Below are positions 34,217-43,212 of a stretch of DNA of 51,272 bases, piece by piece. The notes below the pieces were generated by a model, which saw nothing but the letters and a program-made list of their open reading frames with translations, searched no databases and was not told where the DNA came from. The stretch's first letter is position 1. Every line of letters begins with the position of its first letter. The position numbers and the translations under genes are program-made. The stretch is taken from positions 1-51,272 of the forward strand of contig JAFDEK010000019.1 in NCBI GenBank assembly GCA_019310385.1, given 5' to 3'. This DNA is from Deltaproteobacteria bacterium. Its GTDB lineage: Bacteria; Myxococcota_A; UBA9160; UBA4427.

Positions 34217-34996
34217 TCAGTCCCTCGACCACAGCGCGAAGTCCCACTGCAGCCCGAGGTAGGCGGCCCAGCGGACCCGTCGACCGACCGAAGTCTCGAA
34301 GCCTGGCCCGCAGGAGGCGAGCAGGTGAGGGCCCCACGGCATGACCCAGTCCAGGCCCAAGGTGAGCCCGGCGGCGGAGCGCTCGTCTCCTCTGGCCCGA
34401 CCGCCCCAGAGCTCGGCCAGAACGGTCAGCGATTCGCTCGTCGACCAGCCGCCGTAGACGGCCACGAACCAGAGGTCCGAGTGGTCGAGGTCGACCACGT
34501 AGCCCCCATCCACTCCGAGCGAGAGCCTCTTCCAGCCGTACTCGATCTGCACTGGAAGCAAGACGTTGGTTTCATCGAGTAGCGGCGCGTTCAGGGACAC
34601 GGTGGGTGTGAACGACGCATTCCAGTGATCGCCGCGTAGGGGCTGCCACTTCAGGCCGAGCGAGGCGGCACCGCGGGTCTCGACGGGGGCATCCGGACTC
34701 ACCGTGAAGGCCGGGGACAGAGCCACTGCCACGTCGAAGCCCTCGAAGAGGCCGACGGTCAAGTCGACGAGTGGGACCGCGACGTTGGCGGAATCCTCGA
34801 AGCCGAAGGCGGTCGCCGCCACGATGGCCTCGACGCGGCCCGGGCCGACCGTGTGAGGATCGTCGGAAAGCAGCGGGGGGCCCGCGTGGGCGGTGCCGAT
34901 TGCGAGCATGACGATGGCGGGGAACGAGCACCGGGAGCTGTAACGCACGGCGGCAGCGCAGCACCGCCGAAGAACCCTGTCAGACGAGTCTGCCAT
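34217..34996 (-). CDS. Predicted outer-membrane beta-barrel protein
   Basis: 259 residues. A signal peptide (hydrophobic FPAIVMLAIGTAHA) is followed by GPPLLSDDPHTVGPGRVEA, the start typical of MetA-pathway/phenol-degradation type transporter barrels. The remainder is alternating beta strands (LGLKWQPLRGDHW, LSLGVDGGYVVDLDH, LAELWGGRARGDE) and ends in an aromatic-rich strand LQWDFALWSRD. The family is probably an outer-membrane channel; the substrate is unknown. It lies between the phosphatidyltransferase and serB on the same strand. Confidence 0.75.
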   Translation of the reverse strand: MADSSDRVLRRCCAAAVRYSSRCSFPAIVMLAIGTAHAGPPLLSDDPHTVGPGRVEAIVAATAFGFEDSANVAVPLVDLTVGLFEGFDVAVALSPAFTVSPDAPVETRGAASLGLKWQPLRGDHWNASFTPTVSLNAPLLDETNVLLPVQIEYGWKRLSLGVDGGYVVDLDHSDLWFVAVYGGWSTSESLTVLAELWGGRARGDERSAAGLTLGLDWVMPWGPHLLASCGPGFETSVGRRVRWAAYLGLQWDFALWSRD

Positions 34997-35014
34997 CGTC
35001 GCCGGCCGGACTTC

Positions 35015-35875
35015 TCAGGACACGCGGCCGAGGAGTGTGGAGAGCGGGTCGGCGAGGCCGCGGAAAAAGGAACTCAGCCAGGGTGAGACGAAGATGAGTA
35101 GGATGATCGCGCTGACGAAGATCCGGTAATCGAGGGTCCGGCGGCTCTGGCGCCAGGGCATCCAGCGGCTGGGCCGAGCCGTCTCCGCGTCTCCGCCCTC
35201 CATACGCCTGCGGGCCTCGAGGACACGCCGCGCGACGGTGAAGAAGGGAAAGATGCCCAGCAGCCAGAGGGAGGTCGCCATGTGGCCGGTGACCGCGCCC
35301 ACCCCGAGGCAGCCGATCCGCTCTCCGCGTTGCCAGAAGCCCACCCCCAGGCCCTCGGTCATGTTCTCGCCGCGGGCCTTGACGTAGCTGGTCTGCACGG
35401 CGGCGGCGAGTCCCGCACAGGCCAGCAGCACGTAGGTGAGGTTTCCCGCGCTGGCGAAGTAGAGCGCACACGCGCTGAAGAGTGCCATGTCGGCGAAGCG
35501 GTCGAGGGTGGAATCGAGCAGGGCGCCGTAGTGGGTCATCAGCCCACCGCGCCGGGCCACCGCGCCGTCCAGGAGATCTGCGATGCTGGACAGCAGCAGA
35601 AAGAAGGCCGCCGCAAAGGGCCACCAGCTGCTGGGCACGCCGATGAGGTGGCCTTCGAGGGGTAGGGCGTGGCCAGCGCCTCGGACCAGGCAGAGCGCCG
35701 CCAGGGCAGCGCAGACGAAGCCCGCCCAGGAGACCCCATTGGGGGTGACACCCCGTCGAACGAGGCCCACGACGAGGCGGTCGAGCCCGCTCTGGCCATC
35801 GCCAGCCGGGGACCCTTTGCCCGAATCGCGCTGCAGGATTCCGGGGATGTCGTGGGCGCTGCTGGTGTCTTCCAA
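35015..35875 (-). CDS. CDP-alcohol phosphatidyltransferase family protein
   Basis: The signature D-x2-DG-x2-AR-x8-G-x3-D-x3-D is complete (SIADLLDGAVARRGG ... HYGALLDSTLDRFAD). About six membrane segments surround it. It transfers a phosphatidyl group from CDP-diacylglycerol to an alcohol, giving a phospholipid such as an inositol or glycerol type; the acceptor cannot be read. The frame is open upstream to 36205 but that part is antisense to the ligase gene. No ATG lies in the right place; TTG 35875 is a guess, giving 286 residues. Confidence 0.88.
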   Translation of the reverse strand: MEDTSSAHDIPGILQRDSGKGSPAGDGQSGLDRLVVGLVRRGVTPNGVSWAGFVCAALAALCLVRGAGHALPLEGHLIGVPSSWWPFAAAFFLLLSSIADLLDGAVARRGGLMTHYGALLDSTLDRFADMALFSACALYFASAGNLTYVLLACAGLAAAVQTSYVKARGENMTEGLGVGFWQRGERIGCLGVGAVTGHMATSLWLLGIFPFFTVARRVLEARRRMEGGDAETARPSRWMPWRQSRRTLDYRIFVSAIILLIFVSPWLSSFFRGLADPLSTLLGRVS

Positions 35876-35990
35876 GCCTCTGCTCTCACTCAGTCGGTGG
35901 CGCCCATGGTAGCGAAAGCAGGGCCCCCGTTTCCCCCGTCGCGGTGTTAACGTCGCTCTTGGGACGGGACACGGATGGAGAGCTGAAACC

Positions 35991-37772
35991 ATGGCGAGAG
36001 AGATCGATTTCGAGTCCATCGGGAGCATCGCGCAGGCCTTCCGGCGTACCGCACGCGAGCACGCGGATCGGCTTGCGGTGCGCAGCCTGGACGGCGAGTT
36101 GGAGCTCACCTGGGGCGGCCTGCGCGAGCGTGTCGATGCCCTGGCGGGCGGACTGGCGGAGCTCGGCCTCGGCCGAGGCGACACCATGGCGATCATGCTG
36201 AGCAATCGGCCGGAGTTCCACGTGGTGGACCTGGCGGCAATGATGCTGGGCGGCGTCCCCTTCTCGGTCTATCAGACCCTGTCGCCCGAGCAGATCGCCT
36301 TCGTGGTCGCCGATTCGGGCGCCCGCATCGCGGTGATCGAACGCGCCTTCCTCGACAGCTTCAGCAAGGCGGCGCAGGATCTCCCTTCCCTCGAGCACGT
36401 GATCGTCGTGGACGGCGAGGGGGAGCAGGGAACCCTGCGCCTCGACGAGGTCGAGCGTCCGGGAATGGACATCGATGCTGCCGCCGCGGCGATCGGGGCC
36501 GACGATCTTCTCACGCTCATCTACACCTCCGGCACTACCGGTCCGCCCAAGGGCGTCGAGCTCACCCACGGCGCCATGATCGCGACCGCCGAGGCCTTCC
36601 ACGACGTGATCCAGTTCCCGGACGCCGCCCGGGTGATCTCCTGGCTGCCCTCGGCCCACATCGCGGAGCGCGCTGCCCACCACTACCTGCCGGTGATCTT
36701 CGGCTTCAGCGTCACCACCTGCCCCGATCCGAGACGCATCATCGAGGTGCTGCCCCAGGTGCGGCCCCACTGGTTCTTCGCTGTGCCGCGCATCTGGGAG
36801 AAGATCAAAGCGGGGCTCGAGGCGCGCCTCGCGAGCCTCCCCGAGGAGCAGCGGAGCTCCGCCCTGGCCGGGCTGGAAGCTGCGAAGGAGAAGGTACGCC
36901 GTGAGCAGGCCGGCGAGCCCGTGCCCGCCGAGCTCGCCGAGGCGGTGGCCGCGGCGGACGAGGCGCTCTTCTCGAAGCTGCGCCTCATGCTGGGCTTCGA
37001 CCAGGCCAAGGCGGTGACCGTAGGGGCTGCACCGACGCCGCCCGAGGTGCTCGAGTTCTTCCACGCCATCGGGATTCCCGTCGGCGAGCTGTGGGGCATG
37101 TCCGAGACCTGCGGCGCGGGCACCACGAACCCACCCGGCGCGGCGCGCATCGGAACGGTGGGACCGCCTGTGAAGGGCGCCGAGATCCGTCTCGCCGACG
37201 ACGGCGAGATCCTGATGCGCGGGCCGATGCTGATGCGCGGCTACCGCAATCTCCCGGACAAGACCCGCGAGACCATCAACGAGGAAGGCTGGCTGCTCAC
37301 GGGAGATCTCGGCGCCTTCGACGAGCAGGGCTACCTGCGCATCATCGATCGCAAGAAAGAGATCATCATCAATGCCGCGGGGAAGAACATGTCGCCCGCC
37401 AACATCGAGAGCACCCTCAAGGCGGCGGGTCCCTTGCTGGGGCAGGTCTGCGTGATCGGGGACGCGCGCCCCTTCAACTCGGCGCTCGTCGTTCTCGATG
37501 CCGACTACGCGCCGATCTGGGCCGAGCAGCAGGGCCTCTCCGAGCGCAGCCTCGAGGCGCTCTCGAGGGAGGAATCGGTGCGCGCCGCCATCGAGGCGGA
37601 GATCGCGCAGGCCAACGAGAAGCTCGCGCGGGTGGAGCAGGTGAAGAAGTTCGTCATCGTGCCGGGCGACTGGCTGCCCGGTGGCGACGAGCTCACTCCC
37701 ACCATGAAGCTCAAGCGCCGCCCCATCGCGGAGAAGTACGGCGAGCTGATCGAATCCATGTACACCGGGTGA
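35991..37772 (+). CDS. AMP-binding long-chain fatty-acid-CoA ligase
   Basis: 593 residues, usual size for FadD15/FACL-like enzymes. The ATP loop is LIYTSGTTGPPKGVELTHG near residue 178; also SYLPSAH-like SWLPSAHIAERAAHHY, the adenylation motif GELWGMSETCGAG, and the hinge GDLGAFDEQGYLRIIDRKKEIIINAAGKN. The catalytic Lys lies near the C-terminus in TPTMKLKRRPI. It activates fatty acids to acyl-CoA for beta-oxidation or wax ester synthesis, in line with the acyl-CoA dehydrogenase 189 bp downstream. ATG has GGAGAG eight bases upstream. Confidence 0.94.
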   Translation: MAREIDFESIGSIAQAFRRTAREHADRLAVRSLDGELELTWGGLRERVDALAGGLAELGLGRGDTMAIMLSNRPEFHVVDLAAMMLGGVPFSVYQTLSPEQIAFVVADSGARIAVIERAFLDSFSKAAQDLPSLEHVIVVDGEGEQGTLRLDEVERPGMDIDAAAAAIGADDLLTLIYTSGTTGPPKGVELTHGAMIATAEAFHDVIQFPDAARVISWLPSAHIAERAAHHYLPVIFGFSVTTCPDPRRIIEVLPQVRPHWFFAVPRIWEKIKAGLEARLASLPEEQRSSALAGLEAAKEKVRREQAGEPVPAELAEAVAAADEALFSKLRLMLGFDQAKAVTVGAAPTPPEVLEFFHAIGIPVGELWGMSETCGAGTTNPPGAARIGTVGPPVKGAEIRLADDGEILMRGPMLMRGYRNLPDKTRETINEEGWLLTGDLGAFDEQGYLRIIDRKKEIIINAAGKNMSPANIESTLKAAGPLLGQVCVIGDARPFNSALVVLDADYAPIWAEQQGLSERSLEALSREESVRAAIEAEIAQANEKLARVEQVKKFVIVPGDWLPGGDELTPTMKLKRRPIAEKYGELIESMYTG

Positions 37773-37780
37773 GGCTTCGC

Positions 37781-37820
37781 CTGCTTCGCGTCGGTCAGGC
37801 CTGCTTCGGGTCGGTCAGGC
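37781..37820. repeat. 20-bp tandem duplication after the acyl-CoA ligase
   Basis: CTGCTTCGCGTCGGTCAGGC at 37781 and the same with one change at 37801, eight bases after the ligase stop; a third partial copy (CTGTCTCG) follows. Confidence 0.9.
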
Positions 37821-37961
37821 CTGTCTCGACGGTGTGCGTCGCATCGTACCCTGCGCCGAGGGAGGGCCCCGGCTCGTGCCGCGCAAGGGTGACTCGTAGT
37901 CGAGCCAGAACGCCATACCATGACGGCTGCGCGCCCAATCGGGGGAGGAGGTCAAGGCGGC

Positions 37962-39686
37962 ATGAGTGACTACTTGAACGACGTAGTAGGTCTGTACCTG
38001 AACGAGCTGATCGACTGGGAATCCTACTTCTCCTGGCGCAAGGGCGAGGCCGTGGACGTGGCCGCCGAGCGCGAGGCCCTGGCCGGCGTGCTCGAGACCG
38101 CCGCCCAGATCTGCGCCGAGTTCGAGGAGGCGACCCGGGCGGGCTGGGAGGAGGACGCCCGCCTCGTGGACGGCAAGGTCGTCTACCCCGCCCACATCGC
38201 CGACTTCTACGCGGCGCTCAAGGAGTCCGGGCTCATCAGCTTCGGGGTCGAAGAGCAGTACGGGGGCTTCGAGCTTCCTTCCTTCATCGCGAACGTCATC
38301 ATGCAGATGATCTCCCGGGCTGACGCGGGAATGATGACCATCATCGGCCTGCAGGCGGGCGTCGCCGAGGACATCCAGATCTACGGCTCCGACGAGCTCA
38401 AGGAGCGCTACCTGCCGGGCCTCGCCTCCGGCGAGCTCATGGGCGCCATGGACTTGACCGAGGCCCAGGCGGGCTCGGACCTGGGCGCCATCACGACCCG
38501 CGCCCGCGAAGAGGAGGGTCGCTTCTTTCTCGACGGCGAGAAGATCTTCATCACCAACGGCGGCTGCGAGCTTCACCTGGTGCTCGCCCGGGACGACGAG
38601 AGCTACGAGGAGAGCAAAGGCAGCACCCGAGGTCTCTCCCTCTATCTGGTTCCCCGCGAGCTCCAGGACGGCAGCGCCAACGGCGTGGCGGTGACGCGCC
38701 TCGAGGAGAAGCTGGGCATTCACGGCTCACCGACGGCGGCCGTGCAATACAGCGGAGCCGAGGGCTGGTTGATCGGCAAGCAGGGCGAAGGCTTCAAAGC
38801 CATGCTGACCCTGATGAACAACGCGCGCCTCGGCGTGGCGTCCCAGGGGATCGGGATCGGCGAGGCGGCGCTGGCCTCGGCGCTCCGCTACGCGCGGGAG
38901 CGCGTTCAGTTCGGCATGCCCATCGCCGAGCAGCCCCTCATGAAGGACAAGATCGCCCGGATGGCCCTCGTGCTCGAAGGCAGTCGCGCCCTGCTGTACC
39001 GGGCCTGCTCGCTCATCGACCGCAATCGCGCCATCGAGGGGGCCCTGGCCCGGGGCGGCCTGTCCGAGGCCGAGTCCGTCGAGCTCGAGGAGCACCGCAG
39101 CAACAACGATACCCGCATTCGACTGCTCACCCCTCTCGCCAAGTACATGGCCACGGAGGCTGCCGACTCCATCAGTCGGGACGCCATCCAGATCTACGGG
39201 GGACTGGGCTTCATGGCGGAGTCGGAGGTCGGGAAGCTCCACAACGACGCGATCATCACCACCATCTACGAAGGCACCTCGGAGATCCAGGTCTCCTTCG
39301 CGCTCAAGGAGCTCGCCAAGGGGGCCCTCACAGTCGTATTCGACGGGCTCGAGCGGGAGCTCGAGCGCTTCGAGGATCCCCAGCTCAAGGAGTTCGCCGA
39401 CAAGGTGCTGAAGGGAATGGGGCTCATTCTCGACGCCTCGAGCGCGCTCCTGGCGGATTTCAACTACGCGCTGATGTCAGCCCAGAGCCTCGCCGAGGTG
39501 GTGAGCAGCGTGATCGCCGGCGCCGAGCTGCTCAAGCAGGCCGAGGCGAATCCGGCGCGCTTCGACCTCGCAGCGTCGTGGATCAATCGCCGCATGGCGG
39601 ATCTCGAGACGCGCTGCCAGCGAATCAAGGAGGGCTCCGCGGATCGACTCGACCGCTGCGAGAAGATCATCGCGCTGGTCAAGTAG
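37962..39686 (+). CDS. Acyl-CoA dehydrogenase
   Basis: 574 residues from ATG 37962, with GGAGGAGGT eight bases upstream; an ATG 42 bp earlier is less well placed. FAD-dependent dehydrogenase of the long (AcdA/FadE5-like) class: LTEAQAGSDLGAI, KIFITNGGCELHLVLA, GIHGSPTAAVQY, LMNNARLGVASQGIGIGEAA, VQFGMPIAEQPLMKD and the C-terminal AIQIYGGLGFMAESEVGKL followed by IYEGTSEIQ, where Glu is the expected catalytic base. A C-terminal extension of about 115 residues is as in this class. It oxidises acyl-CoA to enoyl-CoA, matching the ligase upstream. Confidence 0.95.
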   Translation: MSDYLNDVVGLYLNELIDWESYFSWRKGEAVDVAAEREALAGVLETAAQICAEFEEATRAGWEEDARLVDGKVVYPAHIADFYAALKESGLISFGVEEQYGGFELPSFIANVIMQMISRADAGMMTIIGLQAGVAEDIQIYGSDELKERYLPGLASGELMGAMDLTEAQAGSDLGAITTRAREEEGRFFLDGEKIFITNGGCELHLVLARDDESYEESKGSTRGLSLYLVPRELQDGSANGVAVTRLEEKLGIHGSPTAAVQYSGAEGWLIGKQGEGFKAMLTLMNNARLGVASQGIGIGEAALASALRYARERVQFGMPIAEQPLMKDKIARMALVLEGSRALLYRACSLIDRNRAIEGALARGGLSEAESVELEEHRSNNDTRIRLLTPLAKYMATEAADSISRDAIQIYGGLGFMAESEVGKLHNDAIITTIYEGTSEIQVSFALKELAKGALTVVFDGLERELERFEDPQLKEFADKVLKGMGLILDASSALLADFNYALMSAQSLAEVVSSVIAGAELLKQAEANPARFDLAASWINRRMADLETRCQRIKEGSADRLDRCEKIIALVK

Positions 39687-39734
39687 TCCGCTGCGGGATC
39701 CGGCCGTGGCCGCGGCGAGTCCTGGGACGGGCTG

Positions 39735-41159
39735 CTAGCTGCCGGGGCGGAGCTCGATCAGCTCGGCGAAGGCCTCTTCGAGCATTTCGGAGAAGACGTC
39801 GATTTCGGTCATGCTGGTGCCGTCTGCATCGAGGCCGATGAAGAGCTGTTCGCGGTAGCCGTAGAGCGCGATGCTCACCGGGCAGTGGGGCACGGTCGGC
39901 GCGATGGGGTAGGCGGCGGTGATCTCGGACCCTCCCACGTAGCGCGGCACGCGAATTCCGGGGATGTTGGTGACGATGAGATCCATCGCGCCCTGGGCGG
40001 CGAGCACCGCCGCACGGTGCACGCGGCGCGGAAGGGTGGCGAGCATGTGGGAGAAGAGGGGGAAGACGTCGAGGGCGGGGTGATCCCGGTGGGCTTCCAC
40101 CGTGCGGTGGATCTCCTCGAAGCGTCGGCGCGGGTCGCGCTCCGCGATGGGCAGGCGCATGATGATGGCCGTCACCTGGTTTCCCAGACCGGCTTCGAGT
40201 CCCTGGGCATTGCGGGCGCGCAGGTTGATGGGAACCGTCGTCAGCAGCGATTCCACGTCCTTCCTTCCCGCGTGTCGGTGCCACTTGCCCATGGCTCCGG
40301 CCACGCCGGTCAGCATCACTTCGACAGTTCTGCCGCCCAACTCGTCCCGCACGGCGCGCAAGGGCTCGAAATCGACGGAAAGGCCTGCAAGTCGGCGTGC
40401 TCGGCCGTAGGCGCTCGGCGGCGATGTGCTGAGCTCCATGAAGGGCTCCGAGAGCGCTTGTCCGCCCCGCGCGAAATCGAGCAGGCGCGCGGGCTTGCGG
40501 GCCAGGCCGAGCAGCCCCCCGGCGGCACCCCGGGCGCGATCGTATTCGTCCGCGATCCGGTCACGCATGGCCTGAGAGAGGCGCTCGGCGAATCGCGGCT
40601 CTGGCCAGGCCCCCGGCGGCTCCGGATCCGGAGGCGGCAGGGGCGCGCCGTCGCGATCCGCGTCGGTGAGGGCGCCGAGCACCGCATTGGCCCCAACGCC
40701 GTCGGCGATGGAGTGGTGCAGGCGGCAGAAGAGCGCCGAGCGGCCCTCGGGCCGGTCGATCTCGATGATTTCCCACAAGGGTCGCGTTCGGTCGAAGGGC
40801 CGCTCGTAGATCGGCCCGATGGCGCGGAAGAGCTCGGCAAGGTCGTCTCTTGCCGAGACCCCGGCGTGCAGCGAATAGCGTCGCAGGTGGTAGTCGAGGT
40901 CGAAGGTGGGGTCCCGCTCCCAGCGCGGAATCGCGAGATCGAAGGGGGCATCGACAACCCGCTGCCGCAAGCGGGGCACCAGCTCGGCGGCCCGTAATAC
41001 GGTGCCCCTCAGCCGCTCCGGGTCGGGAGCGCGATCCAGCAGCATCAGCATCGCCATGGTATTGCGCTGGCGGGGCTGGTCGCTGTACCACCAGGTCAGA
41101 TCTTCGGGGGTGAGCGGCTCGCGCACACCCACCCCGTGGCCCTTCTCCACGAATCTCAC
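39735..41159 (-). CDS. Wax ester synthase/diacylglycerol acyltransferase (WS/DGAT)
   Basis: 474 residues. The catalytic HHxxxDG motif is HHSIADG at 148-154. Downstream the family's PINLRARNAQGLEAGLGNQV and NIPGIRVPRYVGGSEI blocks are present. These enzymes esterify fatty acyl-CoA to a fatty alcohol or diacylglycerol, making wax esters or triacylglycerol as storage lipid. The N-terminus PLTPEDLTWWYSDQ differs from the typical start of the family but fits in register; the ATG has no clear ribosome-binding site. It converges on the dehydrogenase gene (48 bp) and diverges from KAS III. Confidence 0.92.
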   Translation of the reverse strand: MRFVEKGHGVGVREPLTPEDLTWWYSDQPRQRNTMAMLMLLDRAPDPERLRGTVLRAAELVPRLRQRVVDAPFDLAIPRWERDPTFDLDYHLRRYSLHAGVSARDDLAELFRAIGPIYERPFDRTRPLWEIIEIDRPEGRSALFCRLHHSIADGVGANAVLGALTDADRDGAPLPPPDPEPPGAWPEPRFAERLSQAMRDRIADEYDRARGAAGGLLGLARKPARLLDFARGGQALSEPFMELSTSPPSAYGRARRLAGLSVDFEPLRAVRDELGGRTVEVMLTGVAGAMGKWHRHAGRKDVESLLTTVPINLRARNAQGLEAGLGNQVTAIIMRLPIAERDPRRRFEEIHRTVEAHRDHPALDVFPLFSHMLATLPRRVHRAAVLAAQGAMDLIVTNIPGIRVPRYVGGSEITAAYPIAPTVPHCPVSIALYGYREQLFIGLDADGTSMTEIDVFSEMLEEAFAELIELRPGS

Positions 41160-41230
41160 TCCTCCGCTCGGCTTGCGCGTGAGACTAGCCCAGCTGCGGG
41201 GCGCGTAGCCCTGCTAGACTCCCGTCTTCT

Positions 41231-41268
41231 CGATCGACGAGACGGAGGGCGATCGACGAGACGGAGGG
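41231..41268. repeat. 19-bp tandem duplication that includes the ribosome-binding site of KAS III
   Basis: CGATCGACGAGACGGAGGG occurs at 41231 and 41250. The GGAGGG at the end of the second copy (41263-41268) is three bases before the GTG start of the next gene. Confidence 0.9.
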
Positions 41269-41271
41269 CGC

Positions 41272-42399
41272 GTGGAGACGAACATCGTCAGCGGAACCGG
41301 CCTGTGGGCCCCCGAAGAGTCGATCAGCAACGCGGAATTGGTGGAGTCCCACGTCGTCTCGGCGGAGCACTTCAACCGGGAGAATGCCGCCGCGATCGAG
41401 GCTGAAGAAGTCGAGGAACGCGATCCCTCCAGCGTTCGCTTCATCGTGAAGGCCTCGGGCATCCACAATCGCCACGTGATCGACAAGGCGGGTGTGCTGG
41501 ATCCCTCTCGAATGCGCCCGCGGCTGCCCCTGCGCGCCAACGACGAGCGCTCGATCCAGTGCGACATCTCGCTCGTCGCCGTCCGCGAGGCCCTGGCGCG
41601 GGCCGGGCGCGAGGCCGGCGAAGTGGACGCCCTGCTCGTGGCCTGCTCGAATCACCAGCGGCCCTATCCCGCCATCGCGGTGGAGATCCAGGATGCCTTG
41701 GGAGCCGGGGGCTGGGCCTACGACCTGAACGTGGCCTGCTCCTCTGCCACCTTCGGCATCCAAGCAGCCTGCGACGCCATCGCCAACGGCCACGCCCGCT
41801 GCGCCGTGGTGGTGAGCCCGGAGATCACGAGCGGCCACAACAACTTCGAGCTGCGCGACAGCCATTTCATCTTCGGCGATGCCTGTACGGCGGTGGTGAT
41901 CGAGGGGCGCGAGACCTGTCGAGGGAAGACCGGCTTCGAGGTACTCGGCACGAGGCTCGCGACGCGCTTCTCGAACAACATCCGCAACAATTTCGGCTTC
42001 CTCAACCGTTGCGAGACGGAGCCGCGAACGCCCCATGACAAGCTCTTCCGCCAGCGGGGGCGGCAGGTCTTTCGCGAGGTGTGCCCCATGGTGGCCAAGC
42101 ACATCGAGGAGCACCTGGCCGCCCTGGGCCTCTCGGCCGGCGACCTCGAGCGCATGTGGCTCCATCAGGCCAATCTGGGCATGAATCAGTTGATCGCGCG
42201 CACCCTGTTGGGGCGGGACCCCGAGCCCGGTGAGGCGCCGGTGATCCTCGACGAGTACGCCAACACCAGCTCGGCGGGATCCGTGATCGCCTTCCACCAG
42301 TTCCACCAGGACCTGGAGATCGGCGACGTAGGTGTGCTCTGCTCCTTCGGCGCCGGCTACTCCGTGGGCAGTGTCGTGTTGCGCAAGGTCGCGATCTGA
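41272..42399 (+). CDS. 3-oxoacyl-ACP synthase III family protein
   Basis: 375 residues from GTG. The Cys-His-Asn triad of the FabH class is C156 (NVACSSATFGIQAACDAI), H298 (MWLHQANLGMNQL) and N331 (EYANTSSAGSVIAF). Length and motifs (FIVKASGIHNRHVIDKAG, GAGYSVGSVV) match the longer group that starts acyl chains from longer acyl-CoA primers in some Pseudomonas and related bacteria. It could feed acyl-CoA into fatty acid synthesis or an unknown alkyl product. The upstream leader is the duplicated segment. Confidence 0.92.
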   Translation: METNIVSGTGLWAPEESISNAELVESHVVSAEHFNRENAAAIEAEEVEERDPSSVRFIVKASGIHNRHVIDKAGVLDPSRMRPRLPLRANDERSIQCDISLVAVREALARAGREAGEVDALLVACSNHQRPYPAIAVEIQDALGAGGWAYDLNVACSSATFGIQAACDAIANGHARCAVVVSPEITSGHNNFELRDSHFIFGDACTAVVIEGRETCRGKTGFEVLGTRLATRFSNNIRNNFGFLNRCETEPRTPHDKLFRQRGRQVFREVCPMVAKHIEEHLAALGLSAGDLERMWLHQANLGMNQLIARTLLGRDPEPGEAPVILDEYANTSSAGSVIAFHQFHQDLEIGDVGVLCSFGAGYSVGSVVLRKVAI

Positions 42400-42427
42400 G
42401 GGCCGCTGTTCTGAGTGCTGCAGTGGT

Positions 42428-43141
42428 TCAGGCGCGTCGTCCGCGGCGGAGGCCTGCGCCGAAGAGGAGGGTGCCCACGCCGAAGAGGGTTGCGGCGCCG
42501 GGCTCGGGGATCGTGGTCTCGGGCATCGCAGTCTCGAAGCTCTGCTCGATCTCGGAGATGCTGGCAATGATCCCGCCGTTTCTGGCGTCCACGACGATGT
42601 CCTTCGTGACGTGGAGCCCGGTCTCCTGCGTGGCGAGCGCAGCGATGTCCGAGGGAGTCTGTGCGCCCCCCGCTTCCCGGATGACGTTCAAGGTTGTGGT
42701 GTTGCCGGAGTCGCCGTCGATGGTCTCGGTCACGCTGGCATAGGCCGAAGAACCCACCGCCGAGGAGACGAAGCCCAGCCCGACGCTGAGGATCCGCCAC
42801 CCGGAAGCCGCCGCGACGTCGAACTCGATGACCATGTTGCCGACGTTCGAGGAGAAAGCCGACATGGGCCCGTCGAGCTCCAGGATGCGGAAGCCGAAGC
42901 TCGAATCGAAGACTTCGACGTCGAAGATGTCCAGGTCCAGACCCGCCAGGACGTTCGGGGAGCCGTCATAAATCGGGTCGAGGGTCACTACGAAATTATC
43001 GAAGGTCAGCGCGCCATCGAGGGTCGAAACCGAGCCGCCTGCTACCAGGTCGCCCAGGGTGAGGCTCGACGCCGGGCTCGACAGCAGGCAGGCCAGGAAG
43101 AGTGAGAGCAGCGTGGTCGCTGCAATATGTCGGTTGTGCAC
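42428..43141 (-). CDS. PEP-CTERM sorting-signal protein (A)
   Basis: 237 residues from GTG 43141, chosen because a perfect GGAGGT lies six bases before it; the longest frame adds seven residues. A signal peptide (ATTLLSLFLACLLSSPASS) leads a beta-rich exported domain. The C-terminus has the sorting triad: PEP in TIPEPGAATLF, a hydrophobic segment and a basic end GLRRGRRA. It should be processed by an exosortase and displayed on the surface or in an exopolysaccharide matrix. The 120-residue region before the PEP shares a pattern with the neighbouring PEP-CTERM protein: DIVVDARNGG ... SEIEQSF here and IIVNYTPGDTS ... LLRQRFQ there. Confidence 0.85.
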   Translation of the reverse strand: MHNRHIAATTLLSLFLACLLSSPASSLTLGDLVAGGSVSTLDGALTFDNFVVTLDPIYDGSPNVLAGLDLDIFDVEVFDSSFGFRILELDGPMSAFSSNVGNMVIEFDVAAASGWRILSVGLGFVSSAVGSSAYASVTETIDGDSGNTTTLNVIREAGGAQTPSDIAALATQETGLHVTKDIVVDARNGGIIASISEIEQSFETAMPETTIPEPGAATLFGVGTLLFGAGLRRGRRA

Positions 43142-43212
43142 AGCTCTACCTCCATCGATCATCGATCACCCGGACCTGCTTGCCTGCGGGGCTCACGCGA
43201 CCACATAGGGAC

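Noticed and set aside
31734..34262. An 842-codon plus-strand frame opposite rhomboid and serB
   Set aside because: Both opposite-strand genes have catalytic motifs, and the antisense product does not resemble a protein family.
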